This document shows positions 24,471 to 32,452 of a stretch of 35,728 nucleotides of DNA, piece by piece (position 1 is the first letter of the stretch; each line of letters begins with the position of its first letter). The stretch is from Acidovorax sp. GTDB lineage: Bacteria; Pseudomonadota; Gammaproteobacteria; Burkholderiales; Burkholderiaceae_C. Where the stretch lies: positions 1-35,728 of the forward strand of contig JADMJR010000023.1 of NCBI GenBank assembly GCA_018780365.1, in the 5' to 3' direction. Below the pieces are notes generated by a model. It saw nothing but the letters and a program-made list of their open reading frames with translations. It did no database searches and was not told where the DNA came from. The translations under genes and the position numbers were made by a program.

Positions 24471-24519
24471 GGTGGGATCTCTCGCGGAAAGGTGGGGGGC
24501 GTTCTGTTCTGCGGCGCGC

Positions 24520-25461
24520 TCAGTCCAGCACACCCGACGATTGCTTGGCGCGCAGCAGGTCGATCAGCAGCACATCGCGCGCACGGGCCAGGTCGCTGGC
24601 CTGCCGCGTGCCCAGCTCCTGCGCCACGCCCTCGGCCACCTGGTGCTGCAGGGCCGCATCCATGGACGGGGTGCCCAGGTCGCGCCACCAGTCCTCGATG
24701 GGGCCGCCCAGGTGGGCCAGCAGGTGCGCAATGCCGCCCTCGCCGCCCGACAGGTGCAGGTTCATGAACGGCCCCATCAGCGCCCACCGCAGGCCGGGGC
24801 CCTGGGCGATGGCGGTGTCGATGTCGCTGACGGTGGCCACGCCCTCGTTCACCAGGTGGAAGGCCTCGCGCCAGAGCGCGGCCTGCAGGCGGTTGGCGAT
24901 GTGCCCCTTGATCTCGCGCCGCACATGGATGGGGCGCTTGCCAATGCGGGCGTAGAACGCCATCGCCTGCGCCACGGCCTCGGGGGCGGTGTGCTGGCCA
25001 CCGCCCACTTCGACCAGCGGAATCATGTGCGGCGGGTTGAACGGGTGGCCCAGCACCACCCGCCCAGGCCGCGCGCAGGCTTGCTGCATGTCGGTGACGG
25101 CCAGGCCCGACGAGCTGGACGCCAAGATCGACTGCGCGGGCGCGGCCGCATCCATGCGGCGAAACAGATCCACCTTGAAGTCCAGCCGTTCGGGCCCGCT
25201 CTCCTGCACGAAGTCGGCCTGTGCCAGCGAGTCCTCCAGCCGGTCATGCCAACGCAGGCGGTCCTGCCGGGCCCCCACCGCCAGCCCTTGGCGCGACAAC
25301 ACCTCCCAGTGCGCAGCCACGGCCGCGCGCAGGCGCTCCTGCGCGCCCGGCGACGGGTCCCACGCGTCCACGTCCAGGCCCTGCGCCAGAAAATAGGCGG
25401 CCCAGCTCGCGCCAATGACACCGGTGGCCACCACAGCCACGCGCTTCACGGTCGAATCCAT
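24520..25461 (-). CDS. 3-hydroxyacyl-CoA dehydrogenase family enzyme, L-carnitine-dehydrogenase-like
   Basis: 313 residues. The NAD-binding Rossmann fold starts VAVVATGVIGASWAAYFLA; the usual GxGxxG reads ATGVIG, so its first glycine is alanine. Next come DAWDPSPGAQERLR and ADFVQESGPERLDFKVDLF. The catalytic region is GHPFNPPHMIPLVEV, and the C-terminal dimer domain has GHIANRLQAALWREAFHLVN. The whole resembles CdhA/LcdH carnitine 3-dehydrogenases and their relatives, which oxidise a 3-hydroxy acid to the 3-keto acid without CoA. That matches the BKACE in the same operon, which cleaves 3-keto acids. ATG 25461 follows AAGGAAC. The substrate is unknown. Confidence 0.85.
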   Translation of the reverse strand: MDSTVKRVAVVATGVIGASWAAYFLAQGLDVDAWDPSPGAQERLRAAVAAHWEVLSRQGLAVGARQDRLRWHDRLEDSLAQADFVQESGPERLDFKVDLFRRMDAAAPAQSILASSSSGLAVTDMQQACARPGRVVLGHPFNPPHMIPLVEVGGGQHTAPEAVAQAMAFYARIGKRPIHVRREIKGHIANRLQAALWREAFHLVNEGVATVSDIDTAIAQGPGLRWALMGPFMNLHLSGGEGGIAHLLAHLGGPIEDWWRDLGTPSMDAALQHQVAEGVAQELGTRQASDLARARDVLLIDLLRAKQSSGVLD

Positions 25462-25555
25462 GCAATGAGTTCCTTGTCGTTGTTCCATAAAAGCACACGG
25501 TCACGGACACCGGCACGGAGCAGGCCTGCACCACCGCAAAACAGCTCCGGGGGAA

Positions 25556-26551
25556 TCAAGACTCCGCCGTAAAACCGACCTTCTTGACCAGCGGCCCCCA
25601 GCGCTCAAACTCCGCCTGCTGCGATGCCAGCATCTCGCCAGGCGTCGAACCCTTGGCGATCAGCCCCACCACAGCCAGGCTGTCGATGACGGCCTTTTCC
25701 TTGATGGCGGCGTTGATGGCCGCGTTGGCGGCCGCCACCACGACAGCGGGCGTGCGGGCCGGCGCATAAAAACCAAACCATTCCTCGGTCGTGAGCTCCG
25801 GAAATCCCTGCTCGGCAAACGTGGGCACTTCGGGCGAGAACGGGGAGCGCGCCTGGCCCGAGGTGGCAATCAGCCGCAGCTTGCCCGCCTTGTGGTTGGG
25901 GATGAAGTCGCCACTCGGTGTGACCATGGAGGCGATCTGCCCACCCACCACGTCCGTCACGCCGGGGATGGAGCCCCGGTAGGGCACATGCTTGAGATCG
26001 ACCCCATGGTTCAGCCCCAGCAGGGCACCGATGAAATGCGGCGTGGAGCCCGCAGCGGGCGATCCGTAGTTGGCCAGCACCGGGTTGGCCTTGGCCCAGG
26101 CCAGGAAGTCCTTCACCGTCTTGACCGACGCTGGCACCAAGGGCCCCACGGCCAGCCCGTGGTGCATGACCGCAGCGATGGACACGGGCACAAAATCCTT
26201 GGTGGGGTCGTAGCTCAGCTTGCTGTAGATGTGGGGATAGATCGAGGTGCACGAGAACGGCGACAGCGTGAGCATGCTGCCATCCGTGGGCGCGCCCTTG
26301 AGCGCCTCCAGCGCAATGCGCCCGCCCGCACCGGGCTTGTTCTCGACCACGGCAGGGTTGCGCGTGTAAGGCGAGGCGGCCAGCTTCTCGCCCACCCGGC
26401 GCGCCACGCTGTCGCCTGCGCTGCCCGCCGGAAAGCCGTAGAGGATCTTGACCTGCTCCAGAGCCTGCGCCCAGGCGGCCCTTGGCAACAGGGCTCCCAG
26501 CGCTGCAGCGCAGCCCAGCTGGTTCATGAAGTGGCGGCGTGTAGGCATCAT
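25556..26551 (-). CDS. Bug/TctC family extracytoplasmic solute-binding protein
   Basis: 331 residues. The signal region MMPTRRHFMNQLGCAAALGA has a twin-arginine look (TRRHFM) and is cleaved near AWAQA. The mature protein has the Bug pattern: KILYGFPAGSAGDSVARRVG at the start, VENKPGAGGRIALEALKGAP, then FIGALLGLNHGVDLKHVPYR, and a late TTEEWFGFYAPARTP. These periplasmic proteins bind carboxylates or related solutes for tripartite tricarboxylate transporters, whose membrane genes are often elsewhere, as here. Start ATG 26551 has AGGAG at 7-nt spacing. It is the probable ligand sensor or importer for the pathway's substrate. Confidence 0.9.
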   Translation of the reverse strand: MMPTRRHFMNQLGCAAALGALLPRAAWAQALEQVKILYGFPAGSAGDSVARRVGEKLAASPYTRNPAVVENKPGAGGRIALEALKGAPTDGSMLTLSPFSCTSIYPHIYSKLSYDPTKDFVPVSIAAVMHHGLAVGPLVPASVKTVKDFLAWAKANPVLANYGSPAAGSTPHFIGALLGLNHGVDLKHVPYRGSIPGVTDVVGGQIASMVTPSGDFIPNHKAGKLRLIATSGQARSPFSPEVPTFAEQGFPELTTEEWFGFYAPARTPAVVVAAANAAINAAIKEKAVIDSLAVVGLIAKGSTPGEMLASQQAEFERWGPLVKKVGFTAES

Positions 26552-26604
26552 CGTTTGTCTCCTGCTTGTTGCTGGTGGTGGGTGGCGGAAAGGGTGCGTG
26601 CGGA

Positions 26605-27528
26605 TCAATCTACGGCAAACGCGGGCCGGGCACCACCGGTGCGCGGCAGGCCCATGAGAACGCGCGCCTCGGCGGGGGTGGCGGGCTCCATGCCCAGCTC
26701 GCGGATGATGCGCACGATGCGTTCGGTGAGCTGCACATTGGTGGCCAGCTCGCCATGGCGAAAGTACAGGTTGTCCTCCAGCCCCACACGCGCATGGCCG
26801 CCCAGCAGCAGGGCCGCCACATTGGCTTCGAGCTGCGAAGGGCCGATGCCGCTCACGCAGAACAGGCTGTTCTTGGGCAGCGTGTCCACCATCATCTGCA
26901 GGTAGCGGGGCGAATACGGCATGGCGTTCTGAAAAGCCCGGTGCGCGTTCATCACGAGGTTGATGAAATGCGGCCCATCGTCGTCATGCCCTTCGTCGAT
27001 GAGCGTGGCCGTGTCCTGCAGGATGTGTGTGGGGCTGAACACCTCCCACTCCGGCTTGATGCCGCGCGCCTTCATGCCTGCCGCCAGCTCACGGCCCTTG
27101 CTGAGCGGCGTGTCCATCAGGATTTCGCGGCCGTCGAAGCTCAGGTTCAGCGTGGTCGCATCCAGCGTGCACATCTCGGCACCCGCGTCCATGCCCTGGA
27201 TGCGTTCCTCCCAGGCGATTTCCCAACGCCCCCCGGGCAGGGGCTTGACCATGTCGCCATGCACGCCGCCGCCGGTGGAGTTGTTGAGCACGATGTCGCA
27301 GCCCTTGGCGCGGATGCGGCTGTTGATGTCGCGGTAGACGTTGGCGTCGCAGGTGGCGCCGTCGTCGGGCCGGCGGGCGTGGATCGCCACCACGCTGGCG
27401 CCAGCGTTCCAGCAGCGCTGCACGTCGTCGGCGATCTCGGCGGGCTGCGTAGGCAGATGGGGATTCTGTGACTTGTGGGCCATGCCCCCTGTGGGTGCGA
27501 TGGTGACTATGATTTTGCGCTGGGTCAT
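26605..27528 (-). CDS. BKACE / 3-keto acid cleavage enzyme (DUF849), atypical metal site
   Basis: 307-residue TIM-barrel protein of the beta-keto acid cleavage family, which converts a 3-keto acid plus acetyl-CoA to acetoacetate and a new acyl-CoA. Family marks are IIVTIAPTGG, the DIVLNNSTGGG strand, DATTLNLSFDG, the GIGPSQLEANVAALLLGGHA block and VGLEDNLYF with the conserved Glu. The usual HxHxR metal motif reads VVAIHARRPDDG here: only the second histidine remains and the first is alanine. This may define a subgroup with different metal binding or chemistry. ATG 27528 is the first gene of the operon, divergent from the Crp-like regulator. Confidence 0.88.
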   Translation of the reverse strand: MTQRKIIVTIAPTGGMAHKSQNPHLPTQPAEIADDVQRCWNAGASVVAIHARRPDDGATCDANVYRDINSRIRAKGCDIVLNNSTGGGVHGDMVKPLPGGRWEIAWEERIQGMDAGAEMCTLDATTLNLSFDGREILMDTPLSKGRELAAGMKARGIKPEWEVFSPTHILQDTATLIDEGHDDDGPHFINLVMNAHRAFQNAMPYSPRYLQMMVDTLPKNSLFCVSGIGPSQLEANVAALLLGGHARVGLEDNLYFRHGELATNVQLTERIVRIIRELGMEPATPAEARVLMGLPRTGGARPAFAVD

Positions 27529-27589
27529 CACGGTGCCTGACGGAAAATGGTAATGCTGGCCATTATTTTTTTATGCCTCGGCACACTCA

Positions 27590-27603
27590 GTCATCGCGAT
27601 GAC
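27590..27603. promoter_or_regulatory. Perfect 14-bp palindrome in the BKACE-regulator gap
   Basis: GTCATCG followed by CGATGAC is a perfect palindrome. It lies midway in the 141-bp divergent gap, 62 bp from the BKACE start and 67 bp from the regulator start. This is where an operator for the adjacent Crp/Fnr-type regulator would be expected. It is not the Crp (TGTGA-N6-TCACA) or Fnr (TTGAT-N4-ATCAA) site. Confidence 0.5.
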
Positions 27604-27669
27604 ATTTGGACTCAGGGTATACGTGGGTCTGTCTTTTGAACGACACCGCGCGCAGGAGAATGCCCCACC

Positions 27670-28362
27670 ATGTTGGTCAAACCGACACCCCCTACCGTGG
27701 ACGATCTGCTGGCCAGGTCGGCCTGGTTCTCGCTGTTGGACAGCGCTGCGCAGGTGCGCGTGCGCGATGAGCTGCGCGAGGTGGATGTACCGCAGGGCGG
27801 CGCACTGTGCCGACGCGGCGACACGCCGGTGCACTGGTACGGCGCCATCGAAGGCCTGCTCAAGTGGACGGTGACCTCGGGTGATGGCCGCTCGGTCACG
27901 CTGGGCGGGCTGTCGGCGGGCAGCTGGTTTGGCGAGGGCACCTTGCTGCGCGGCAGCCCCCGCACGGCCGACATCATTGCCCTGCGGCCCAGCCGCGTGG
28001 CGCTGATGCCGGTGGAGACCTTCGCGTGGCTTCATGCCACAGAGCGCAGTTTTGACCACTTTCTGCTGCGCCAGATCAACGAGCGCATGCACTGGTTTCT
28101 GGGCAACTTCACGGCCCACCACCTGCTCGACACCGACAGCCAGGTGGCGCGGGCGCTGGCAGGGCTGTTCCACCCCTGGCTGCATCCAGGCAGCGACCCA
28201 CACCTGCAGGTCTCTCAGGAGGAAATCGCCAACCTCTCGGGCTTATCGCGCCAGCGCTGCAACGCGGCGCTGAAGCGCCTGCAGGCGGCAGGCCTGCTGG
28301 AGATCGAATACGGCGGCATCACGGTCACCAACCTGGAAGGCCTGCGCCGCCGGGTCGAGTAG
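27670..28362 (+). CDS. Crp/Fnr family transcriptional regulator
   Basis: 230 residues. The cyclic-nucleotide-binding-type beta roll (about 15-130) has GALCRRGDTPVHWYGAIEGL and the phosphate-cassette-like region GSWFGEGTLLRGSPRTADII. A dimer helix follows, then a winged helix-turn-helix, LQVSQEEIANLSGLSRQRCN with recognition helix SRQRCNAALKRLQ. No Fnr-type cysteine cluster is present at the N-terminus, so it is not an oxygen sensor of the Fnr kind. ATG 27670 has AGGAGA upstream. Divergence from the BKACE operon makes it the likely local regulator, perhaps responding to the pathway's CoA or acid intermediate (inference). Confidence 0.88.
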   Translation: MLVKPTPPTVDDLLARSAWFSLLDSAAQVRVRDELREVDVPQGGALCRRGDTPVHWYGAIEGLLKWTVTSGDGRSVTLGGLSAGSWFGEGTLLRGSPRTADIIALRPSRVALMPVETFAWLHATERSFDHFLLRQINERMHWFLGNFTAHHLLDTDSQVARALAGLFHPWLHPGSDPHLQVSQEEIANLSGLSRQRCNAALKRLQAAGLLEIEYGGITVTNLEGLRRRVE

Positions 28363-28411
28363 CCGCACCACAGCAACGGCCTGCGGCCATGCGCGAGGGC
28401 TGAGAACGTAT

Positions 28412-29227
28412 TTAAGGCCTTTTCGACGCCGAGATGAATGCTGTGGTGGCAGCGATCACCGCTGCAGGCTGATCGCGGTGCGGCGAATGCCCACAGGCGG
28501 GCAGCTCCAGCAGTGCGGTGCCCGGCACCCGGCGCGCGATGCCGCGGATCTGCTCCAGCGTGCCGTACTCGTCGTCCACGCCCTGGATGGCGAGCACCGG
28601 CGCGCGGATGGCGGCGATCTCGGCCTCGATGTTCCATTGCCGAAAGGGCGGGTGCAGCCAGATGCGGTTCCAGCCCCAGAAGGCCGAGTCCGCGTCGTCG
28701 TGGTAGCGGCCGAGCTTGGCGGGCAGGTCGGTGCTCTGGTAGGCATCGCGTGCGATCTCGATGTTGGCGATGGTCACGTCTTCCACAAAGATGTGCGGCG
28801 CCATCAGCACCAGGCCGCGCACCGCGTCGGGGAAGCGCGCCGCATACAGCAGCGCGATCGATCCGCCATCGCTGTGGCCCAGCAGCCAGGGCGCCTCGGT
28901 GATTCCCAGGGCTTCGAAGAATGCGGGCAGCACCTCGTGCGCCTGCCGGTGCATGAAGTCCACGTCCCAGGGTTCATCGGCACCGCGCGGGGTGGAGCGG
29001 CCATAGGCGGGGCGCGAGAACACCAGGCCGCGCGCACCCGCAGCGTTGCACAGCCGCTCGGGGAAGTCCTTCCACATCGCCACCGAGCCCAGTCCCTCGT
29101 GCAGGAAGACGAGCAGCGGGGCGGCGCTGCGCTCGGGCGCGATCCACTGGTGCTCGATGCGCACCGTGCGGCCACGCCAGGCGATGCTGGCGAACTCCGT
29201 GGCGGGAGAAGATGCCTGCGCCGTCAC
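28412..29227 (-). CDS. Alpha/beta hydrolase of the box cluster
   Basis: 271 residues, starting at GTG 29227 that overlaps the benzoate-CoA ligase stop (GTGA). The fold is clear: oxyanion region FLHEGLGSVAMWKDFP, FSRPAYGRSTPRG, nucleophile elbow GHSDGG with Ser119, an AIQGVDDEYGT block carrying the probable Asp, and PACGHSPHRDQP with the catalytic His. Hydrolases of this type recur in box gene clusters. The reaction is not settled to my knowledge; clearing dead-end CoA esters or acting on a lactone or aldehyde-stage by-product would fit. Translational coupling to the ligase implies a tight link to the pathway. Confidence 0.87.
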   Translation of the reverse strand: MTAQASSPATEFASIAWRGRTVRIEHQWIAPERSAAPLLVFLHEGLGSVAMWKDFPERLCNAAGARGLVFSRPAYGRSTPRGADEPWDVDFMHRQAHEVLPAFFEALGITEAPWLLGHSDGGSIALLYAARFPDAVRGLVLMAPHIFVEDVTIANIEIARDAYQSTDLPAKLGRYHDDADSAFWGWNRIWLHPPFRQWNIEAEIAAIRAPVLAIQGVDDEYGTLEQIRGIARRVPGTALLELPACGHSPHRDQPAAVIAATTAFISASKRP

Positions 29228-30771
29228 GCGCGCGCCTCCTTCTCGCGCAGGCGAAAGCGCTGGATCTTGCCGGTGGCGGTCTTGGGCAGCTCCTCGATGA
29301 ACTCGATGAAGCGCGGGTACTTGTAGGCCGCCAGGCGCTCTTTCACGAAGGCCTGCAGCGCCTGGGCGGCGGCCTGCTGGCCCTGCTTGAGCACCACGTA
29401 GGCCTTGGTCTTGGTCAGGCCCTCGCCGTCCTGCACGCCGATCACGGCCGATTCGAGCACGGCGGGGTGCTGCATCAGCGTGGCCTCCACCTCGAAGGGC
29501 GAGACGTAAATGCCGCTGACCTTGAGCATGTCGTCGCTGCGGCCGGCGTAGGTGTAGTAGCCGTCGGTGTCGCGCGTGTACTTGTCGCCGCTCTTGGTCC
29601 AGCCGCCCTGGAAGGTCTCGCGCGACTTCTCGCGGTTGGCCCAGTACATCAGCGCCGCGCTCGGTCCGCGGATGTACAGGTCGCCCACCTCGCCGTCGGG
29701 CACGGGGCGGCCGTCCTCGCCGCGCAGCTCCACCTCGTAGCCCTCCACGGGCTTGCCGGTGGTGCCGTAGCGCACATCGCCCGGGCGGTTGGAGATGAAG
29801 ATGTGCAGCATCTCGGTGGAGCCGATGCCGTCAATGATCTCGCAGCCGAAATGCGCCTTGAAGCGCTGGGCGATCTCGCCCGGCAGGGCCTCGCCGGCCG
29901 ACGAGCACATGCGCAGCGCCACGGCCTCGCGCGCGGGCAGCGCGGGCGAGGCCAGCATGCCGGCAAAGCCCGTGGGCGCGCCGAAGAACACCGTGGGGCG
30001 GTGCTGCGTCCAGCGGCGGAAGGTGGCGTCGGGCGTGGGCCGCTCGGCCATCAGCACCACGGTGGCACCCACCGACAGCGGGAAGGTCAGCGCATTGCCC
30101 AGGCCGTAGGCAAAGTACATCTTGGCCGCCGAGAAGCAGACATCGTTCTCCGTGAGGCCCAGCACCGGCTTGCCATAGAGCTCAGCTGTCCACCACAGAT
30201 TGGCATGGGTGTGCACCGTGCCCTTGGGCTTGCCGGTGGAGCCCGAGGAATACAGCCAGAAGCCCGGGTCGTCCGCGGCGGTGTTGACCGGCGCGGCGAG
30301 CGGCGTGGCCTGCGCCAGCACGGCCTCGAAGTCCTGCGCGCCTTCGGGCAGCGGCCCGGTGGGCTGCGAGACGAGCAGGGTGCGCACCTCGTGCGGCGTG
30401 CGGCCCATGGCGTCCTGCAGCACCGCCAGCAGCGCGCCCGAGACGATGGCCGCCTGGGCGCGGCTGTGGTCCAGCATGTAGGCGTAGTCGTCCGCCGTGA
30501 GCAGGGTGTTCACCGCCACCGGCACCACGCCCGCGTACAGGCAGCCCAGGAAGGCCACGGGCCAGTCGCTGCTGTCGTGCATGAGCAGCAGCACGCGCTC
30601 TTCGCGGTGCACGCCGTCGTGGGTGAGGGCCGATGCCAGGCGCCGCGCGCGGTCTTCGAGCGCGCCGTAGGCCAGGCTGCCGCGGTCGTCGATGTAGGCC
30701 GTGCGCTGCGCGCGGTCCCGGTTCAGGTCGAACAGGTGCTGGGCAAAATTGAATCGTGGGGGCAGGCTCAT
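29224..30771 (-). CDS. bclA: Benzoate-CoA ligase
   Basis: 515 residues of the ANL superfamily, the usual length of BclA/BadA. It activates benzoate with ATP and CoA to benzoyl-CoA, the entry step of the box pathway. Marks: start RFNFAQHLFDLNRDR, P-loop LYSSGSTGKPKG (173-184), the benzoate-ligase block KMYFAYGLGNALTFPLSVGA, FFGAPTGFAGML, DGIGSTEMLHIFISN, AGRSDDMLKVSGIYVSPFEV, and catalytic Lys502 in KTATGKIQRFRL. ATG 30771 is preceded by AAGGAGA. It lies 64 bp downstream of boxD and is coupled to the hydrolase that follows. The assignment as benzoate-specific draws on both sequence and the boxC/boxR neighbourhood. Confidence 0.95.
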   Translation of the reverse strand: MSLPPRFNFAQHLFDLNRDRAQRTAYIDDRGSLAYGALEDRARRLASALTHDGVHREERVLLLMHDSSDWPVAFLGCLYAGVVPVAVNTLLTADDYAYMLDHSRAQAAIVSGALLAVLQDAMGRTPHEVRTLLVSQPTGPLPEGAQDFEAVLAQATPLAAPVNTAADDPGFWLYSSGSTGKPKGTVHTHANLWWTAELYGKPVLGLTENDVCFSAAKMYFAYGLGNALTFPLSVGATVVLMAERPTPDATFRRWTQHRPTVFFGAPTGFAGMLASPALPAREAVALRMCSSAGEALPGEIAQRFKAHFGCEIIDGIGSTEMLHIFISNRPGDVRYGTTGKPVEGYEVELRGEDGRPVPDGEVGDLYIRGPSAALMYWANREKSRETFQGGWTKSGDKYTRDTDGYYTYAGRSDDMLKVSGIYVSPFEVEATLMQHPAVLESAVIGVQDGEGLTKTKAYVVLKQGQQAAAQALQAFVKERLAAYKYPRFIEFIEELPKTATGKIQRFRLREKEARA

Positions 30772-30835
30772 GGTGTTGTCTCCTTGGGGCCCTCTCGGGT
30801 CGGGTGCGCGTTGTGTGTCGCGTCTTGTGGGGATG

Positions 30836-32386
30836 TCAGAGTCCCAGCGCCGCCAGCACGCCGGGGCTGGCCTGCACGGCCGTGCGCTGGTGGTAGAAAT
30901 CGAGCGCGCGCAGGCCGCCCAGTTCGGCACCGCCGCCCGCGCGGCCCGGGCCGCCGTGCTGCGACATGGGCATCACATTGCCGTGGCCGCTGTGCGCCTG
31001 CGCCACGTCGGGCGTGACCACGTGCACGCGGCCATGGCTGGCGGCCACGGCCAGCGCGGTCTGTGCCAGTGCGGTTTCGTCGCTGCCATAGAGCGAGGTG
31101 ACCAGCGAACCCTGGCCCCGGTGCGCCAGCGCGATGGCATGCGCGCTGTCGCGGTAGGGCAGCAGGGAGGCCACGGGGCCGAAGACCTCCACGTCGTGCA
31201 CCAGCTGCGCCGCATCAGCATCGCGCGCGCCCAGCAGCACCGGGCCGATGCAGGCGGCCACGGCCGGGTCGGCATCCACCAGCGGTCGGTCGCGTCCGTC
31301 GTGCAGCACTGTTGCCTGAGCCTGCAGCACGGCCAGGCCTTCGCGCACGGCAGCCAGCTGGGCGCGGCTCACCAGCGAGCCCATGCGCACACCCTCGTTG
31401 CGCGGGTTGCCCACGCTGATACCGGCAAGCTTGGCACCAATGGCCTCGGCCGCCGCGTCGTACACCTCGGCGGGCACGAGGATGCGGCGGATGGCTGTGC
31501 ACTTCTGACCCGACTTCACGGTCATTTCGCGCACCACTTCGCGCACCAGCAGGTGGAAGGCCTCGCTGCCCGGCGCCTCGCCGGGCAGCAGCACGGCGCT
31601 GTTGAGGCTGTCGGCCTCGATGTTGGCGCGCACCGAGCGCCGGGCCACCGCAGGGTGGGCGCGGATCACGCCGGCCGTTTCGGCCGAGCCCGTGAACGAC
31701 ACCACGTCGAAGGGCTGCAGCTGGTCCATGAGCCCGGCCGAACTGCCGGCGATGACCGACAGCGCGCCCGCAGGCAGAACGCCCGCGTCCACCACGTCCT
31801 TGACCATGCGCTGGGTGAGCCAGGCCGTGGCCGTGGCGGGCTTGACGATGACCGGCACGCCCGAGAGCAGGGCCGGCGCAGCCTTTTCCCACAGCCCCCA
31901 GGACGGGAAGTTGAAGGCATTGATGAACAGCGCCACGCCCTGCGTGGGTACCGACAGGTGCTGCGACTGGAAGGCCGGGTCCTTGCCCAGCCGGGCCGCA
32001 TCGCCGTCGCGCAGGGCACGCGCATCGCCCAGGGCATCGCCCCATTTGGCGTACTGGCCCAGGGTGAAGATGGCGCCGTCGATGTCCACGCCCGAATCGT
32101 TCTTCACCGTGCCCGCATTGGCGGTGGCGATCTCGTAATAGGCATCGCGGTGGGCCAGCAGCACCTTGACGATGGCGGCCAGCAGTGCCGCGCGCTCGCG
32201 GTAGGTCAGCGCGCGCAGGGCCGCGCCACCGGTATTGCGCGCGAACGCAAACGCTTCGGCCAGGTCCAGCCCTGCCGCATCCACCCGAACCAGCGCCGTG
32301 CCCAGCACCGGGTCCCGCAGTTCAGTGCCCGGCCCCGTTCCGTGTTGCCAGCGCCCTGCGGCGAAATTGGGAAGCAGTTCGGTCAT
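30836..32386 (-). CDS. boxD: 3,4-dehydroadipyl-CoA semialdehyde dehydrogenase
   Basis: 516-residue aldehyde dehydrogenase. In the box pathway BoxD oxidises 3,4-dehydroadipyl-CoA semialdehyde, the BoxC product, to 3,4-dehydroadipyl-CoA with NADP. Marks are the cofactor/substrate region FINAFNFPSWGLWEKAAPAL, VIVKPATATAWLT, general base Glu257 in ANIEADSLN, and catalytic Cys296 in SGQKCTAIRR. The end HGGPGRAGGGAELGGL with DFYHQRTAVQ is like the PaaZ-N/BoxD group. No hydratase domain is fused at the C-terminus, unlike PaaZ. It follows the DUF4863 gene by 66 bp and precedes bclA, a normal box order. ATG 32386 has a weak GAAAGA site. Confidence 0.93.
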   Translation of the reverse strand: MTELLPNFAAGRWQHGTGPGTELRDPVLGTALVRVDAAGLDLAEAFAFARNTGGAALRALTYRERAALLAAIVKVLLAHRDAYYEIATANAGTVKNDSGVDIDGAIFTLGQYAKWGDALGDARALRDGDAARLGKDPAFQSQHLSVPTQGVALFINAFNFPSWGLWEKAAPALLSGVPVIVKPATATAWLTQRMVKDVVDAGVLPAGALSVIAGSSAGLMDQLQPFDVVSFTGSAETAGVIRAHPAVARRSVRANIEADSLNSAVLLPGEAPGSEAFHLLVREVVREMTVKSGQKCTAIRRILVPAEVYDAAAEAIGAKLAGISVGNPRNEGVRMGSLVSRAQLAAVREGLAVLQAQATVLHDGRDRPLVDADPAVAACIGPVLLGARDADAAQLVHDVEVFGPVASLLPYRDSAHAIALAHRGQGSLVTSLYGSDETALAQTALAVAASHGRVHVVTPDVAQAHSGHGNVMPMSQHGGPGRAGGGAELGGLRALDFYHQRTAVQASPGVLAALGL

Positions 32387-32452
32387 GCGGATCTTTCAGT
32401 GAAAAGAAAAATAGGAGGAGAACCAAGCAGCAGCAAAAAAACCGCGCAGGCC

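Noticed and set aside
24520-27528. Calling the operon L-carnitine degradation
   Set aside because: The dehydrogenase is CdhA-like, but the BKACE has an altered metal motif and thioesterase and betaine genes are missing, so the substrate is left open.
28378-28388. GGCC-TGC-GGCC hairpin between the Crp-like gene and the hydrolase as a terminator
   Set aside because: The stem is only 4 bp and no T run follows on either strand.
30836-32386. PaaZ/PaaN of phenylacetate degradation
   Set aside because: Related aldehyde dehydrogenase fold, but no fused hydratase domain, and the gene sits with bclA, boxR and boxC, so boxD fits better.
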